Source: Torymus aiolomorphi
Taxonomy: Eukaryota > Arthropoda > Insecta > Hymenoptera > Torymidae
Assembly (NCBI GenBank): GCA_036365515.1
Contig: CM070877.1
Coordinates: 10,077,101-10,141,100 of the forward strand
Direction of reading: 5' to 3'
DNA length: 64,000 bases
Part shown: one piece after another, positions 7,786 to 17,051 of the stretch
How positions within the stretch are numbered: position 1 is the first letter of the stretch
How the letters are laid out: every line of letters begins with the position of its first letter
Made by a program: the position numbers and the translations under genes
Notes under the pieces: generated by a model
The model's database searches: none
What the model saw: only the letters and a program-made list of their open reading frames with translations
What the model was told of the DNA's origin: nothing

Positions 7786-10700
7786 ATGCCTCAATATTTT
7801 AAAAATACAGCTCTTGTGCTATGTAAATCGTATCGGCTTGCTTTAAGTGGTGCGGCTGACCAAGATGATGTAAATAATTGGATTGCGCTTGGCCGCAGAG
7901 CTCTAGTGGAAGCTGAAAAATTGGCTCAGCGCAGGCCCGAGGTGACGGACTTAACAGTGGCCGATAGGCAAAAACTGCAAGCTGCAATCGCGCTCCTAAA
8001 AAGTATTCTACGCTTGTTGAGTGAACATCGAGTGGGTGCTGGACTACAAGCGAGTGAAAATGGCCCCTCGGTAAGCTGGGATGATGTCGACTCAGCTTTC
8101 GAGAACAGAATAAAGACGGGTGTCATTACAAACCGGAGACATCTTGATTTATTAAAGTTTATGAAAGACGCTAAGCAAGAATTTATTGAAAAAGTGCGTG
8201 AAATTCTTAAAGAACCTTTGAAAGTGAATACAGTGTTAGCAGCCGAGTACGCGATAGTTAAAAATGGTGAAGAGACAATCGAAATAAAATATTTCAACAC
8301 TAAAACAGCTCCGATATATTCGACTACGGACTTGAACGAGTGGTTTGTGATGAACGTTCAAAATCCAATCGATACGGATATGGAGGAATTCCAAGAGCGC
8401 GAATCGGGCTGGACGCTTAAATCAATTTTGAATTTAGTTGTTAATATTTACAAGTTTAATCCAATGAGAGGAAGTTCGTACATTGATTTGCCGCCATTCA
8501 TCAAGAACAAGAAGGCGTGTGTAAACGTAGAAAATCAAGACAATGAATGTTTCAAGTGGGCAATTCTATCGGCTCTACACCCAGCTAAGAAAAATGCCAA
8601 TCGAGTGGTGAATTATGTACCCTATAAAAACGATCTCAACTTTAAGGGAATCGATTTTCCCGTTGATCCCCGAAAAGTGACAAAGTTTGAGAAGCAAAAT
8701 GACGTTTCTGTAAATGTGTATTATTTAAAAAAGAAGCAAAGAGAAGCTTTCGAAGTTTTACCACGGCACTTGTCATCTGAAAAAAAAGAAAAGCACGTTA
8801 ATTTACTACTCATCGAAAATAATTATATTGACGAGGATGAATCAGCTCTTGATGATGATATTGAATTTAAATTCCACTACGTGTGGATAAAAAATTTATC
8901 AAGATTGTGTAGTAAACAGCTATGTTCTCGCGACCATAAAACTTTCATCTGTGACCGTTGCCTGCATTATTTCTGGACGGAAGAGAAATTGGCGAAGCAC
9001 ATAACTGACTGTGAAAAAATGAATAAGTGTAAAATTACTCTTCCAGCAGTGAAAAACAATATTTTAGAGTTTACGAACTTTGGTTTTAAAAATCGTGTGC
9101 CGTTCGTAATATACGCTGACTTTGAATGTATATTGAAGCCTGTGATTGACGACGAACGAGCGTACCAGCATCACGTGCCATTCAGTGTAGGCTATTTCAT
9201 TAAATGTAGCTACAACGACTCTCTCTCGGAATATAAGAGTTATAGGCAAGATGATGAACAAGCCGAATCCCCAGCCACATGGTTTGTACAGAACCTCCAC
9301 TCACTGGCTGTAAAGTTGGATGACTCGTACAAACATCCAAAGCCCATGAGTAATTTAACACCACTCGAAAATATTATGTTTGAAAAAGCATCAATATGTC
9401 ATATTTGCGAGAAGCCATTCACTGAGGAAGACAAGCGAGTACGCGATCATTGTCATTTCACGGGAAAGTGAGTACTTTTTTAATATTCTCTCTCTCTCTC
9501 TCTCAACTAAAAAAATTATTTTTACAGATATCGTGGACCTGCACATAGCAAATGTAACCTTGGCTTTCAAGATTCAAGAACAATCCCCATAGTTTTTCAC
9601 AATTTGAGCGGATACGATTCTCATCTCTTTATTAGAGAAATAGCGACATGCTTCAAAGGGCGAGTTTCGCTACTTCCACAAACAAAAGAGAAATACATAT
9701 CTTTTACAAAGTTTGTGGAAGGTACAGACATAAATTTGAGATTCATCGACTCGTTCAAGTTCATGGCTTCATCGCTAGACAAGTTAGCATCATACTTGGA
9801 GAAACTGAATACTCTGGAGCGATTGTTCAAAGAAGATGGTCTATGTGATGAACAAATTTCACTTTTGAAGAGAAAAGGAGTTTTCCCATATGACTATGTC
9901 TCGTCATCATTTGAAAAGTTAAACGAGACAAATCTCCCATCGAAAGATGACTTCTTCAGCAGCTTATATAACGCTCATATCAGCGATGAGGATTATGAGC
10001 ATGCACAGAACGTTTGGCAGAGTTTCAGCATTCAAGATCTTGGGCAGTACTCTGACTTATATCTCAAGACAGACGTTATCCTATTGGCTGAAGTTTTTGA
10101 GAACTTTAGAAGTAATTGTCTTGAGGCTTATGAGTTGGATCCGGCCCACTATTACACGACACCCGGATTGACTTGGGATGCCATGCTCAAAAATACTCAG
10201 GTATGATTAACTTTAAATTTAACTAAAATTCACAATTAAAAAAACAAATTTTATATTTCACAGATCAAACTTGAGCTTCTCACCGATGTAGACATGTTGC
10301 TGTTTATCGAGCGCGGCATACGGGGCGGAATCAGTCAATGTTGCAATCGCTATGCAAAAGCGAACAACCCGTACATGAACGATGGTTACAACGCTAACGA
10401 GGACGAAAAATATTTGATGTATTTCGATGTGAACAATTTGTACGGTTGGGCAATGACTGAGCCCTTACCCTATGGTGGCTTCAAGTGGGTGCAGAATGTC
10501 AACGAACCAAACTTCTTCGACATCCCCGATGACTGCGACTTTGGATACTTTGTTGAAGTGGACCTGAAGTATCCCGAGTCACTGCATGATTCGCATAAAG
10601 ATCTGCCATTCTGCGCCGAACACATGGCGCCTCCTGGCTCGAAACAGCATAAACTTATGACGACGCTTCACGACAAAACTCGTTACGTGCTACACTATCG

Positions 10701-11721
10701 AGCACTTAAACAGGGTTTGAAACATGGCCTAGTTCTCGTCAAAGTCCATCGTGCCATACAATTCCAACAAAGTCCTTGGCTTAAAAAGTACATCGATTTG
10801 AACAGCGCAAAAAGGAAGGAAGCCAAGAACGAGTTTGAAAAAATGCTGTTCAAACTTTTTAACAACGCTGTGTATGGCAAAACGATGGAAAACGAGAGGA
10901 AACGCGTTGACGTGAAGCTAGTCAACAAATGGAAAGGCCGCTATGGAGCTGAGGCACTAATCGCACGGCCCAATTTTCACAGCTCTGACATTTTTGACGA
11001 AAACCTCGTCGCTGTGCAGCTGTTGCGGACGGAGATCTGCATAAGAAAGCCAATCTACATTGGATTATCAGTTCTGGACTTGTCAAAAACACTCGTGTAC
11101 AGGTTCCACTACGACTATATGCGAGATCGTGTAGGAGACCGAGGCAAGTTGTTATACACTGATACGGATAGTCTGATATACGAGGTTACAGGCGTTAACG
11201 TGTACGATGTGATGCGACGAGACATCCACGAGTTCGACACATCAGACTATCCTGAAACTAATCCGTTTAATATGCCTCGTGCCAATAAGAAAATCGTCGG
11301 CTTGATGAAGGACGAGTGCAACGGTGAGATCATGCTGGAATTCATCGGGCTGCGGAGTAAAATGTACAGCGTGAAAGTGCAGAACCAACAGCCCATCAAA
11401 AAGGCCAAAGGAGTGAAAACTTCTGTAGTCAAACTGACCATCACCCCTGACGACTACATGAAGTGCCTCCGTGAGAACGTCATCGTCACTCGTGAGCAGC
11501 GAAACATCAGGTCTCGGCGTCATAACATCCACACTGAGAAAGAGAGAAAAATTGCTCTCAGTGCACATGACGACAAACGCTGCCTGCAGCCCGGAACCAC
11601 CGATACACTGCCTTGGGGTCACTACAGAGCAGGAGTGGTGGGGAAGAGCATGCCAATGAGAACGAAGCTGCCGGAGAGGGGAACACGAGCCGCCGAACGC
11701 CGCAGAAGAGCTGCTATATAA
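7786..11721 (+). CDS. polB: Protein-primed family B DNA polymerase
   Basis: Three exons, 7786-9467, 9528-10200 and 10264-11721, with 60- and 63-nt GT-AG introns, encode about 1270 aa. The enzyme replicates the element, probably by protein priming as known for the family. Visible in order: a long N-terminal region; a Cys/His cluster (CDRC...H..DC, from about residue 389); exonuclease motif YADFE (443-447); an EndoVII/HNH-like treble-clef signature C-x2-C...DHCHxTG...RGxxH...C spanning intron 1; PolA motif DVNNLYG (from 840); motif B K...NNAVYGK (about 982-991); and PolC YTDTDS (1083-1088). After the canonical end TLPWGHY an unusual ~36-aa basic tail follows and overlaps a promoter. The ATG at 7786 follows the initiator; an upstream GTG in frame is ignored. 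Confidence 0.93.
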
Positions 11722-11981
11722 TGAGGCATCGCGAGAGCAGGAGCTCATTCGCACAGTCGAGCCTTCCAGCAGTAATCTTCAGCAACAGCAGCAGCTCCAG
11801 CAGATCTCAACGCCGCTTCCTCCATCTTGGCAGCAGATTACTTCAGTTGCGCAGCCGCTTCTTGCTGTCTCACAGCCGCTTCTCGCTGTCACGCAACCGC
11901 TTCCAGCAGTGTCGCTCCTCGTCTTGAAAAGACCTTGTGAGTCAACTACTGGGAGTAGTAAGAAACGCAGAGAAATCTAAG
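11663..11981 (+). other. ATG-free leader exon with a hidden Q/P-rich frame
   Basis: From the initiator at 11745 to the donor after 11981 there is no ATG, so this works as the spliced 5' leader of the 12059 gene. One frame (opened by a TGA at 11658-11660, closed by TAA at 11978-11980) is open from inside the PolB 3' end. It reads Gln/Pro-rich repeats (QPLLAVS-type) and ends in a nuclear-signal-like KRPCES...SKKRRE, reminiscent of the accessory proteins. It has no start codon. It may be a decayed gene end, a frameshift-accessed PolB extension, or chance in CAG-rich sequence. Confidence 0.45.
11715..11750 (+). promoter_or_regulatory. Promoter inside the PolB 3' end
   Basis: TATATAAT (11715-11722) overlaps the PolB stop codon and TCATTC (11745-11750) follows at the usual distance. 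It would drive the spliced transcript of the 12059 gene. Confidence 0.65.
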
Positions 11982-12058
11982 GTTAGTATTTTTTTCTTAA
12001 AGTAATTTTTCTCTTTTTTTAAAAAAAAAACTAAACATTTTCAAACTTTCTGTTACAG
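11982..12058 (+). other. 5' UTR intron
   Basis: The donor AAG|GTTAGT and the acceptor TTCTGTTACAG abut the ATG at 12059 exactly. The 77-nt size matches the other introns of the element. Confidence 0.65.
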
Positions 12059-12358
12059 ATGGATTTAACAAAACTGAACGCAATCGCTCGTGGTGGATTC
12101 CTTCCCACAAAAAGACTGGTCGATCTGACCAAGGGCGAGCGGTATATGGTGTCTAGTCTGAAGGCTGTAACGACGAAATATGGAGCAAAAGTCGTGGCTG
12201 AACTGGAGAGCGAGTTTGATGTGTTCATGCCGAAGAGAGTATCAGATGCTCTTCAACAAGACGAGCAGTTCTTCTTCAAACTCCAGGATGCCGCTAATAA
12301 GTATGAACTGTTTATAGTGTACAACGGCGGTTCCAGTGTAGAATTTAGTGGCAAATAA
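12059..12358 (+). CDS. Small OB-fold-like protein (putative ssDNA-binding)
   Basis: This 99-aa protein has the pattern LTKGERYMVSSLKAVTTKYG...VVAEL...VFMPKRVSDAL...YELFIVYNGG. I know it as a recurring small Polinton protein whose beta-rich spacing suggests an OB-fold, single-strand-binding-like role; this is inference. Its position just after PolB fits a replication function. The ATG lies directly after a splice acceptor, so the whole protein is in the second exon of a transcript started at about 11750. Confidence 0.6.
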   Translation: MDLTKLNAIARGGFLPTKRLVDLTKGERYMVSSLKAVTTKYGAKVVAELESEFDVFMPKRVSDALQQDEQFFFKLQDAANKYELFIVYNGGSSVEFSGK

Positions 12359-12394
12359 TTTTTTAAGTAATGCGAATATACATATATATAGTTA

Positions 12395-12660
12395 ATGTTT
12401 AAGTATTTACGAAAAAATATATATTGTAAAATAGTTAAGTATTTGCGAAAAAATATGTATAAGCCAAGTTTTGCGAAAAAATATAATTCTTAAGTATTGC
12501 GAAAAAATATTGTTTAAGTATTGCAAAAAAATATTGTTTAAGTATTGCAAAAAATATTGTTTAAGTATTGCGAAAATAAAATGTTTATTGCGAAAATATA
12601 TATATATATATAAGTATTGCGAAATGTTTAAGTATTATGAAATATAGTTGAGCGCAAAAT
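12395..12660. repeat. Tandem repeat after the small replication gene
   Basis: A unit of about 20-25 bp, TTTAAGTATTGCGAAAAAATA and variants, is repeated about nine times in the 3' flank of the 12059 gene. It ends before AATAAA at about 12680. Confidence 0.7.
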
Positions 12661-12796
12661 GTACATAATTTTTTTTTTTAATAAACAACTCTTTTGTTTA
12701 ACATGAAAAAAAATTGTTTTTATTTATCAATTCTATATGTTTACATATCTTTTTTCTCAATCCAACTATTATGTGAATTATCAAAGCCAAGCCATT

Positions 12797-13654
12797 TTAC
12801 AAAAATTTTACTTCCTTTTTCTTAATTACTTTTTCTACAAGATAAATATCTGGATACTTGGCTTTGAGTAGTTCTTGCTCGTAGAAACCTCCTGAGACGG
12901 GCTGATCTTGATAGTCCTTCAGATGGTAAGTTGGAGGATTTGTAGCTGCTACACGTACAATTGTAAATATTTCTGTAGACCAATTTGGAGTATATCCTTT
13001 GTCAAATACTGCTTTAGCCTTGCTCACTCGGACTTTGTCACCAATTTTAAATTTTGGTTTAATTTTCTTAGTTATTTTAGGGGCAAATTTCCTCAGTATA
13101 TCTGCTTCATTATTGGCTGTTACATCTTTTGGTTTCGCATCAATAGTACGATGTTTACGATTATTGTATGCAGCAAGTAAATCAGGTAAAATATCTAACC
13201 ACTTATAGTTGCCGCGCAAACTGAATTTTTTCCACATTACACTTTTTAGCGTGCGATTAAAACGTTCACATATCGCTGCTTTTAGATTACTAAAGGTTGA
13301 GTATAACTTTATTTTATGTGTGCTCATAAGTTTTTGAAAATCTGTGTTATAAAATTCTTTGCCTCTATCGGTGTGGAGATTCTTCGGTACTCTGCCTTTA
13401 ACAAGCACAGATTTCATAGCTTCTGAGACATCTTTGCCTGTTTTTCTCTTTACAGGAATAGCCCATGCATATTTGGAGAAAATGTCGATTATAGTGAGCA
13501 AGTATCTATAGCCCTTATTATCGCGAGCATATGGAATCATTTCGACGAGATCTGCTTGCCAAGTTTCGTCCAAACCACGCACGTCAAAGCTTCGACGTGT
13601 ATAGTTACGTCTTGCAGGTTTGTGTAGTTCTTCAACTAGTCTTTCGTGTTCCAT
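12797..13654 (-). CDS. int: Retroviral-type (RVE) integrase
   Basis: This 285-aa protein inserts the element into host DNA with a 6-bp staggered cut. The DDE catalytic residues are visible: Asp35 in WQAD, Asp96 in HTDRG and Glu130 in CERFNRT, with 33 residues between the last two. A C-terminal basic, chromo/SH3-like region begins near KFKIGDKVRVSKAK and ends KKKEVKFL. No N-terminal zinc-binding HHCC is seen in this reading. The start ATG follows initiator TCAGTA (13671-13666) and a TATAAAAG that lies inside the 3' end of the upstream fibre-like gene. An AATAAA-type signal lies about 75 nt past the stop. The frame is intact. Confidence 0.93.
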   Translation of the reverse strand: MEHERLVEELHKPARRNYTRRSFDVRGLDETWQADLVEMIPYARDNKGYRYLLTIIDIFSKYAWAIPVKRKTGKDVSEAMKSVLVKGRVPKNLHTDRGKEFYNTDFQKLMSTHKIKLYSTFSNLKAAICERFNRTLKSVMWKKFSLRGNYKWLDILPDLLAAYNNRKHRTIDAKPKDVTANNEADILRKFAPKITKKIKPKFKIGDKVRVSKAKAVFDKGYTPNWSTEIFTIVRVAATNPPTYHLKDYQDQPVSGGFYEQELLKAKYPDIYLVEKVIKKKEVKFL

Positions 13655-13664
13655 GTTTGTGGAA

Positions 13665-14018
13665 TTACTGATTGAATACCTGTGCCAAACTCTCTTTTAT
13701 AGTCAAAATGTCAGCTTTTATTTGAGATTTCTGAGCATCAAGTTCATTTGTATGATTATCAACTATTATATTCAAATCATCTAGCCGAGTTCTAAGTCTT
13801 GTAGTTATATCAATAATTCCTCGAATTTCTATTTGAATAATATTTCGTAGAGACTCTAAGTTTACAGCATCGCTCGGCTGTTGAGGTTCGGCAATATTGC
13901 ATAATTTTTTATTTTCCATGTCGTAGTGACCGTCAGACGTGACTTTAAAGCCAACGCCAGGTGGCCCTCGACTGCCTTCGGTTTTTCCAAGATTACGTCC
14001 AAACACGTCGACGCTCAT
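13665..14018 (-). CDS. Fibre-like protein: GPPG neck plus coiled coil
   Basis: This 117-aa protein starts MSVDVFGRNLG, has a collagen-like RGPPGVGFK segment, a short DGHYDMENKKLCN block and a long C-terminal helical heptad region (about residues 55-115). This pattern recurs in Polintons and resembles trimeric phage or viral fibre/stalk proteins; the role in attachment is inference. The ATG at 14018 is chosen over upstream in-frame codons (to 14048) because initiator TCATTC (14029-14024) lies just before it, leaving a leader of about 9 nt. Its 3' part contains the integrase TATA box. Confidence 0.7.
   Translation of the reverse strand: MSVDVFGRNLGKTEGSRGPPGVGFKVTSDGHYDMENKKLCNIAEPQQPSDAVNLESLRNIIQIEIRGIIDITTRLRTRLDDLNIIVDNHTNELDAQKSQIKADILTIKESLAQVFNQ
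13666..13701 (-). promoter_or_regulatory. Integrase promoter
   Basis: Minus-strand TATAAAAG (13701-13694) followed by TCAGTA (13671-13666), embedded in the end of the fibre-like gene. Confidence 0.65.
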
Positions 14019-14023
14019 TTTGA

Positions 14024-14060
14024 GAATGATTCGTTTATTCATGTGCACTTAATATATATA
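14024..14060 (-). promoter_or_regulatory. Promoter of the fibre-like gene
   Basis: Minus-strand TATATATA (14060-14053) is embedded in the last codons of the upstream gene. TCATTC (14029-14024) follows. Confidence 0.65.
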
Positions 14061-14942
14061 GCCTGCTTCACGAAGTTCTTCGATTATAGAGTGTATCTCG
14101 TTTACATGACTTGGATTTCCGGCAGACCTTTCAGCTACTAGTAAGTGAAGCCGGTCAACGAGCTCGTTTGGATCGTCCCAGTACACATAGTCTAAAGCAG
14201 TATGTTTTTTCGCAATTTTATAACGAGGTAATGAACCACCTTTAATCGATTCTCCGGTTTTCGAGGTAATTTTGAACATTGGAGCAATGAAATTATTAAA
14301 TTTATTACTATTATGAAAACGAATCTTTTCGTTCTTGTCATATCGCGTTTTATGAGCAGACGATAGTTTTAAAATTTTGCGATAATTTTTTAAATCATCT
14401 GAACTTATATTATTATTTTTATTTGGTTGTTTCGCTATGAGTAACTCGAGTAATCCTGTAGTTTTCGGATATGCTACTCTGTTAATTTTAATTTTATTAT
14501 TATGAAAACTAATCGGTAAATTACCAATAAAAAATTCACCATTTTCATTTCTTACTCCATAAATTTTGTCAAGATACTGAGGCTGATTAAGCTTGAGGGC
14601 CTTGACGTACAAATCAGAGTCATCAGCATCGTTATCGCTACCTGCTGTTTCGAAAGATGTGTCATGGACGTTCTGTAGAGTATCATTGAACTCACTGTCA
14701 GAACTTTCATTCTTTTTGTCATTCTCGAAACTTTGTTCGACTGTATTATGTTTAACACTACTTTGTTCAATATTTTTCTGAGCTACAAGTTTTTGAAGCG
14801 GATCTACTATTGGTTTGAAAGTTTCACTTAAAATCTTTTCTGTCTTGTCTTTTCCAAATTTTAATATTCTATATTTGCGTTTAATCGCATCTCGTGCCTT
14901 AACAAGTTGATGAAGCACGTTTTTTCTCTTTGAAAGTCAGCC
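14049..14942 (-). pseudogene. Conserved Polinton DPNELVDRL protein, 5' frame break
   Basis: The main frame (14918-14049, ~289 codons) has a charged coiled-coil N-terminus, an acidic Asn/Ser-rich middle and a conserved C-terminus with DPNELVDRLHLLVAERSAGN and IIEELREAGYI, typical of a Polinton protein of unknown function (possibly virion-associated). It lacks an ATG: a TGA lies just upstream and the first codon is GTG. An ATG at 14942, placed correctly behind the TATA and initiator, opens a different frame that continues into the run of six A (about 14917-14922). One base gained there would connect the two. This may be a true mutation or a homopolymer sequencing error. Confidence 0.65.
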
Positions 14943-14972
14943 ATGTTGTTGTTTCAACGTTCAGTCTGAAAC

Positions 14973-15007
14973 TGCTGATTGTTACCTATAGGCATGCTAT
15001 ATTTATA
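14973..15007 (-). promoter_or_regulatory. Promoter of the DPNELVDRL gene
   Basis: Minus-strand TATAAATA (15007-15000), then initiator TCAGCA (14978-14973), 31 nt before the ATG at 14942. Confidence 0.6.
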
Positions 15008-15690
15008 GCAAAATTATCAAAGCCCTTACGAAATCTGCCGTCATTTATTCCTCGATCTTTATCGATGACTAGAAAACCGTGCTTATCATCTCTCCAACAC
15101 TTGGAGCACAATTCTTTAAAATGTATATAAGTCATATCGGTATTTACATGATCGTCATAGATATGCTTTAGATTTACTTCATCTTGTCGAAAAATAGCAA
15201 GTAAGTTTACATTATCTCTGACAAGATGTTTGGGGACATGAGCATAAGTTTGACATAGATAAAAACAATCAACCTTTTTATGTCTGCCCATGCAAAAGAA
15301 GGCTCTAACATTATCTTGTTTTTCGTAAGCAATATCGTCAAATATCATGATAGAGTTCGGAAGCGCGTGGTCAGGATCGACAACTGCATCGTGCTCGCTG
15401 AATGGAAAATATTGTACACCTTCTATAGGTTCTAAGATTTCATTTAAAAATTTATATTTCGGCTGATTGAGAGACTTTGAGTAGACGTATACGTTTTCAA
15501 ATCTAATGCCATTAGGATGCGTTATGAGAGCAAGTAAACTATTTGTTTTTCCACAGTTTGAGGGACCACAGAAGACGGCTCGTATACTATCAGGAAGTAG
15601 ATCACCGTGTCGTTTTGCTCTTTTATCATGCTCTACAAGTGCATCAAAATTTTCTATTGGTAACTTGACCGACTGCTCTTTGAAGTTCAT
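14986..15690 (-). CDS. FtsK/HerA (A32-type) genome-packaging ATPase
   Basis: This 234-aa protein is the presumed DNA-packaging motor. Walker A is GPSNCGKT (residues 42-49); Walker B is IMIFDD (114-119). A sensor-like segment YLCQTYAHVPKHLVRDN follows, and conserved C-terminal residues include FLVIDKDR. The length fits the Polinton/adintovirus ATPase family. The gene is divergent from the PLA2 gene; the two promoters interlock at 15719-15771. Its last codons overlap the promoter of the downstream 14049-14942 gene. Confidence 0.92.
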   Translation of the reverse strand: MNFKEQSVKLPIENFDALVEHDKRAKRHGDLLPDSIRAVFCGPSNCGKTNSLLALITHPNGIRFENVYVYSKSLNQPKYKFLNEILEPIEGVQYFPFSEHDAVVDPDHALPNSIMIFDDIAYEKQDNVRAFFCMGRHKKVDCFYLCQTYAHVPKHLVRDNVNLLAIFRQDEVNLKHIYDDHVNTDMTYIHFKELCSKCWRDDKHGFLVIDKDRGINDGRFRKGFDNFAINIACL

Positions 15691-15718
15691 GATCTTTACT
15701 CTATGGCGCTCAAATCAC

Positions 15719-15771
15719 GACTGATTGCTATGAGTATAAATAGCGGTCTTATATAGCTTTCACCATCAGTT
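15719..15771. promoter_or_regulatory. Interlocked divergent promoters (ATPase / PLA2)
   Basis: Plus strand: TATAAATA (15735-15742) with initiator TCAGTT (15766-15771). Minus strand: TATATAAG (15755-15748) with initiator TCAGTC (15724-15719). Each TATA box lies between the other promoter's TATA and start site, so the two start complexes could exclude each other. Confidence 0.6.
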
Positions 15772-15793
15772 GCGCGTTGACTTTCGTAGAGTG

Positions 15794-16189
15794 ATGATCA
15801 TTCACAAACACGGACGCGGTTTAGTTAATAAAATTATCAATAAACTTCCATTTGAGCTTCACATACCCGGTTATCAGTACTGCGGTCCAGGTACTAAGTT
15901 GGCAAAACGCTTAGCTCGAGGAGATCTTGGAATTAATCCTCTTGACGCTGCTTGTAAAGAGCACGATATAGCTTATTCTAGAAATCGTGAAAACGTTCAA
16001 GCGAGAAACGCCGCAGATAAAATTTTAGCTGAGAAAGCTTGGAATCGCGTTAAATCAAAAGACGCTAATTTTGGCGAAAAAGCGGCTGCATACGCTATAA
16101 CTAATACTATGAAATTAAAATCTAGACTTGGCATGGGTTTGAAGAAAAAGAGAAAGCAAAATAGTTCTAAGAAGAACAAGAGAAAGTAA
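15794..16189 (+). CDS. Parvovirus-type phospholipase A2 protein
   Basis: This 131-aa protein has the viral PLA2 signature: calcium loop YCGPGT and the catalytic helix DAACKEHDIAY with the His-Asp pair. A highly basic C-terminus ends SSKKNKRK. In parvoviruses this domain breaches the endosomal membrane during entry, and a similar role is likely here (family knowledge plus inference). The ATG at 15794 lies 23 nt after the initiator; an upstream in-frame TTG is ignored. The C-terminal LGMGLKK motif recurs at the start of the next frame. Only one in-frame stop (TAA, 16187-16189) separates this gene from the pVI-like frame. Confidence 0.88.
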   Translation: MIIHKHGRGLVNKIINKLPFELHIPGYQYCGPGTKLAKRLARGDLGINPLDAACKEHDIAYSRNRENVQARNAADKILAEKAWNRVKSKDANFGEKAAAYAITNTMKLKSRLGMGLKKKRKQNSSKKNKRK

Positions 16190-16204
16190 AATAAGGCTAA
16201 AAAA

Positions 16205-16645
16205 TTGGGAATGGGTTTAAAGAAGAGAAGCCAAGTTTCCTTGAAGAAAATAATCAAAGCTGGTGCCTTTAAATCAGTGCCAAGTAACTGTGCTCTAACA
16301 GTCATACGATCAGCTTTGAAAAAAGCACGGGGCGCTGTTAAAGAAGCTGGAGGTAAAAAGAATATTAAAATCCCACGTATTTTACCAGTCCCCGTGAAAA
16401 CAGGAGGGGTATTGCCATTTCTCATACCTCTATTTGCAGGCTTGAGTGCAACTGGCGCTCTAGCTGGTGGTGCTGCTGGAATTGTAAAAGCCGTAAACGA
16501 CGCAAAAGCCGCTAAGGAGCAGTTGGAAGAAAATAGAAGACATAATAAAACTATGGAAAGTGTAGCGTTGGGCAATGGCTTATATCTTAAACCGCACAAA
16601 GTAGGGTTAGGTCTCCATTTAAAAAAAAAAAAAAAAAAAAAGTTC
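16205..16645 (+). CDS. pVI/pX-like core protein segment, in frame with the protease
   Basis: The basic N-terminus (LGMGLKKRSQVSLKK; first ATG at 16211) is followed by a hydrophobic glycine-rich segment (GVLPFLIPLFAGLSATGALAGGAAGI), then a charged helix and a tail with ALGNGLYLKP and GLGLHLKK. This arrangement is typical of the Polinton protein likened to adenovirus pVI/pX, which is membrane-lytic or DNA-condensing. It has no promoter of its own and is in the same frame as the PLA2 gene after its TAA. At the 3' end an A21 run (16621-16641) encodes poly-Lys and joins it to the protease frame; in related elements the two are usually separate. Confidence 0.75.
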
Positions 16646-17008
16646 ATGAGATTACCTCAGCGAGCACTTACCGATGCGGACATATTAAAATATGCAAAAC
16701 TTTTAAAAATATCTAATTTTCGGGGAGTATTTATGAGAAATGCAATGCCAACTTCTGGACCGCGCTATAGTGAATCCGCTATAGTTAATCTAGATGACGC
16801 TAGCGGCCCTGGTACACACTGGGTTGCATATAGAAAAAGAGGCAAAAATGTTGTATATTTCGATAGTTTTGGTGATCTCCGACCACCCTTAGATTTAATA
16901 TTATATCTCAGAGTAGACGAAGTTAAATATAATCATGAAAGATATCAGGATTTTGACACATACAATTGCGGTCACCTCTGTCTAAAATTCTTGTGCAGGG
17001 CTATATAA
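16646..17008 (+). CDS. Adenain-like cysteine protease
   Basis: Counted from the ATG at 16646, this is 120 aa. The maturation protease would process capsid and core precursors. Catalytic candidates are His58 (THWVAY), Asp73 (FDSFGD) and Cys108 (NCGHLCL). That order is typical of the adenain/Ulp1-like fold, although the protein is shorter than adenoviral adenain. No separate promoter is visible, so it is either translated from the PLA2/pVI transcript as a fusion across the A21 run or by internal initiation. Its stop codon is part of the next TATA box (CTATATAAGG). Confidence 0.88.
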   Translation: MRLPQRALTDADILKYAKLLKISNFRGVFMRNAMPTSGPRYSESAIVNLDDASGPGTHWVAYRKRGKNVVYFDSFGDLRPPLDLILYLRVDEVKYNHERYQDFDTYNCGHLCLKFLCRAI

Positions 17009-17037
17009 GGAGAGGCGGGGGAAACATTGCGTCATTC
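17002..17037 (+). promoter_or_regulatory. Penton-gene promoter
   Basis: TATATAAG (17002-17009) overlaps the protease stop; TCATTC follows at 17032-17037. Confidence 0.7.
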
Positions 17038-17051
17038 TGATTTAAGCTGTC

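Noticed and set aside
12797..13654. Integrase as evidence for a retrovirus or LTR element
   Set aside because: No reverse transcriptase, gag or LTR; PolB, ATPase and capsid genes make it a Polinton.
16205..17008. A single true pVI-protease fusion protein
   Set aside because: Not accepted as certain because the join depends wholly on the length of an A21 run and a good protease ATG follows it; annotated as two parts.
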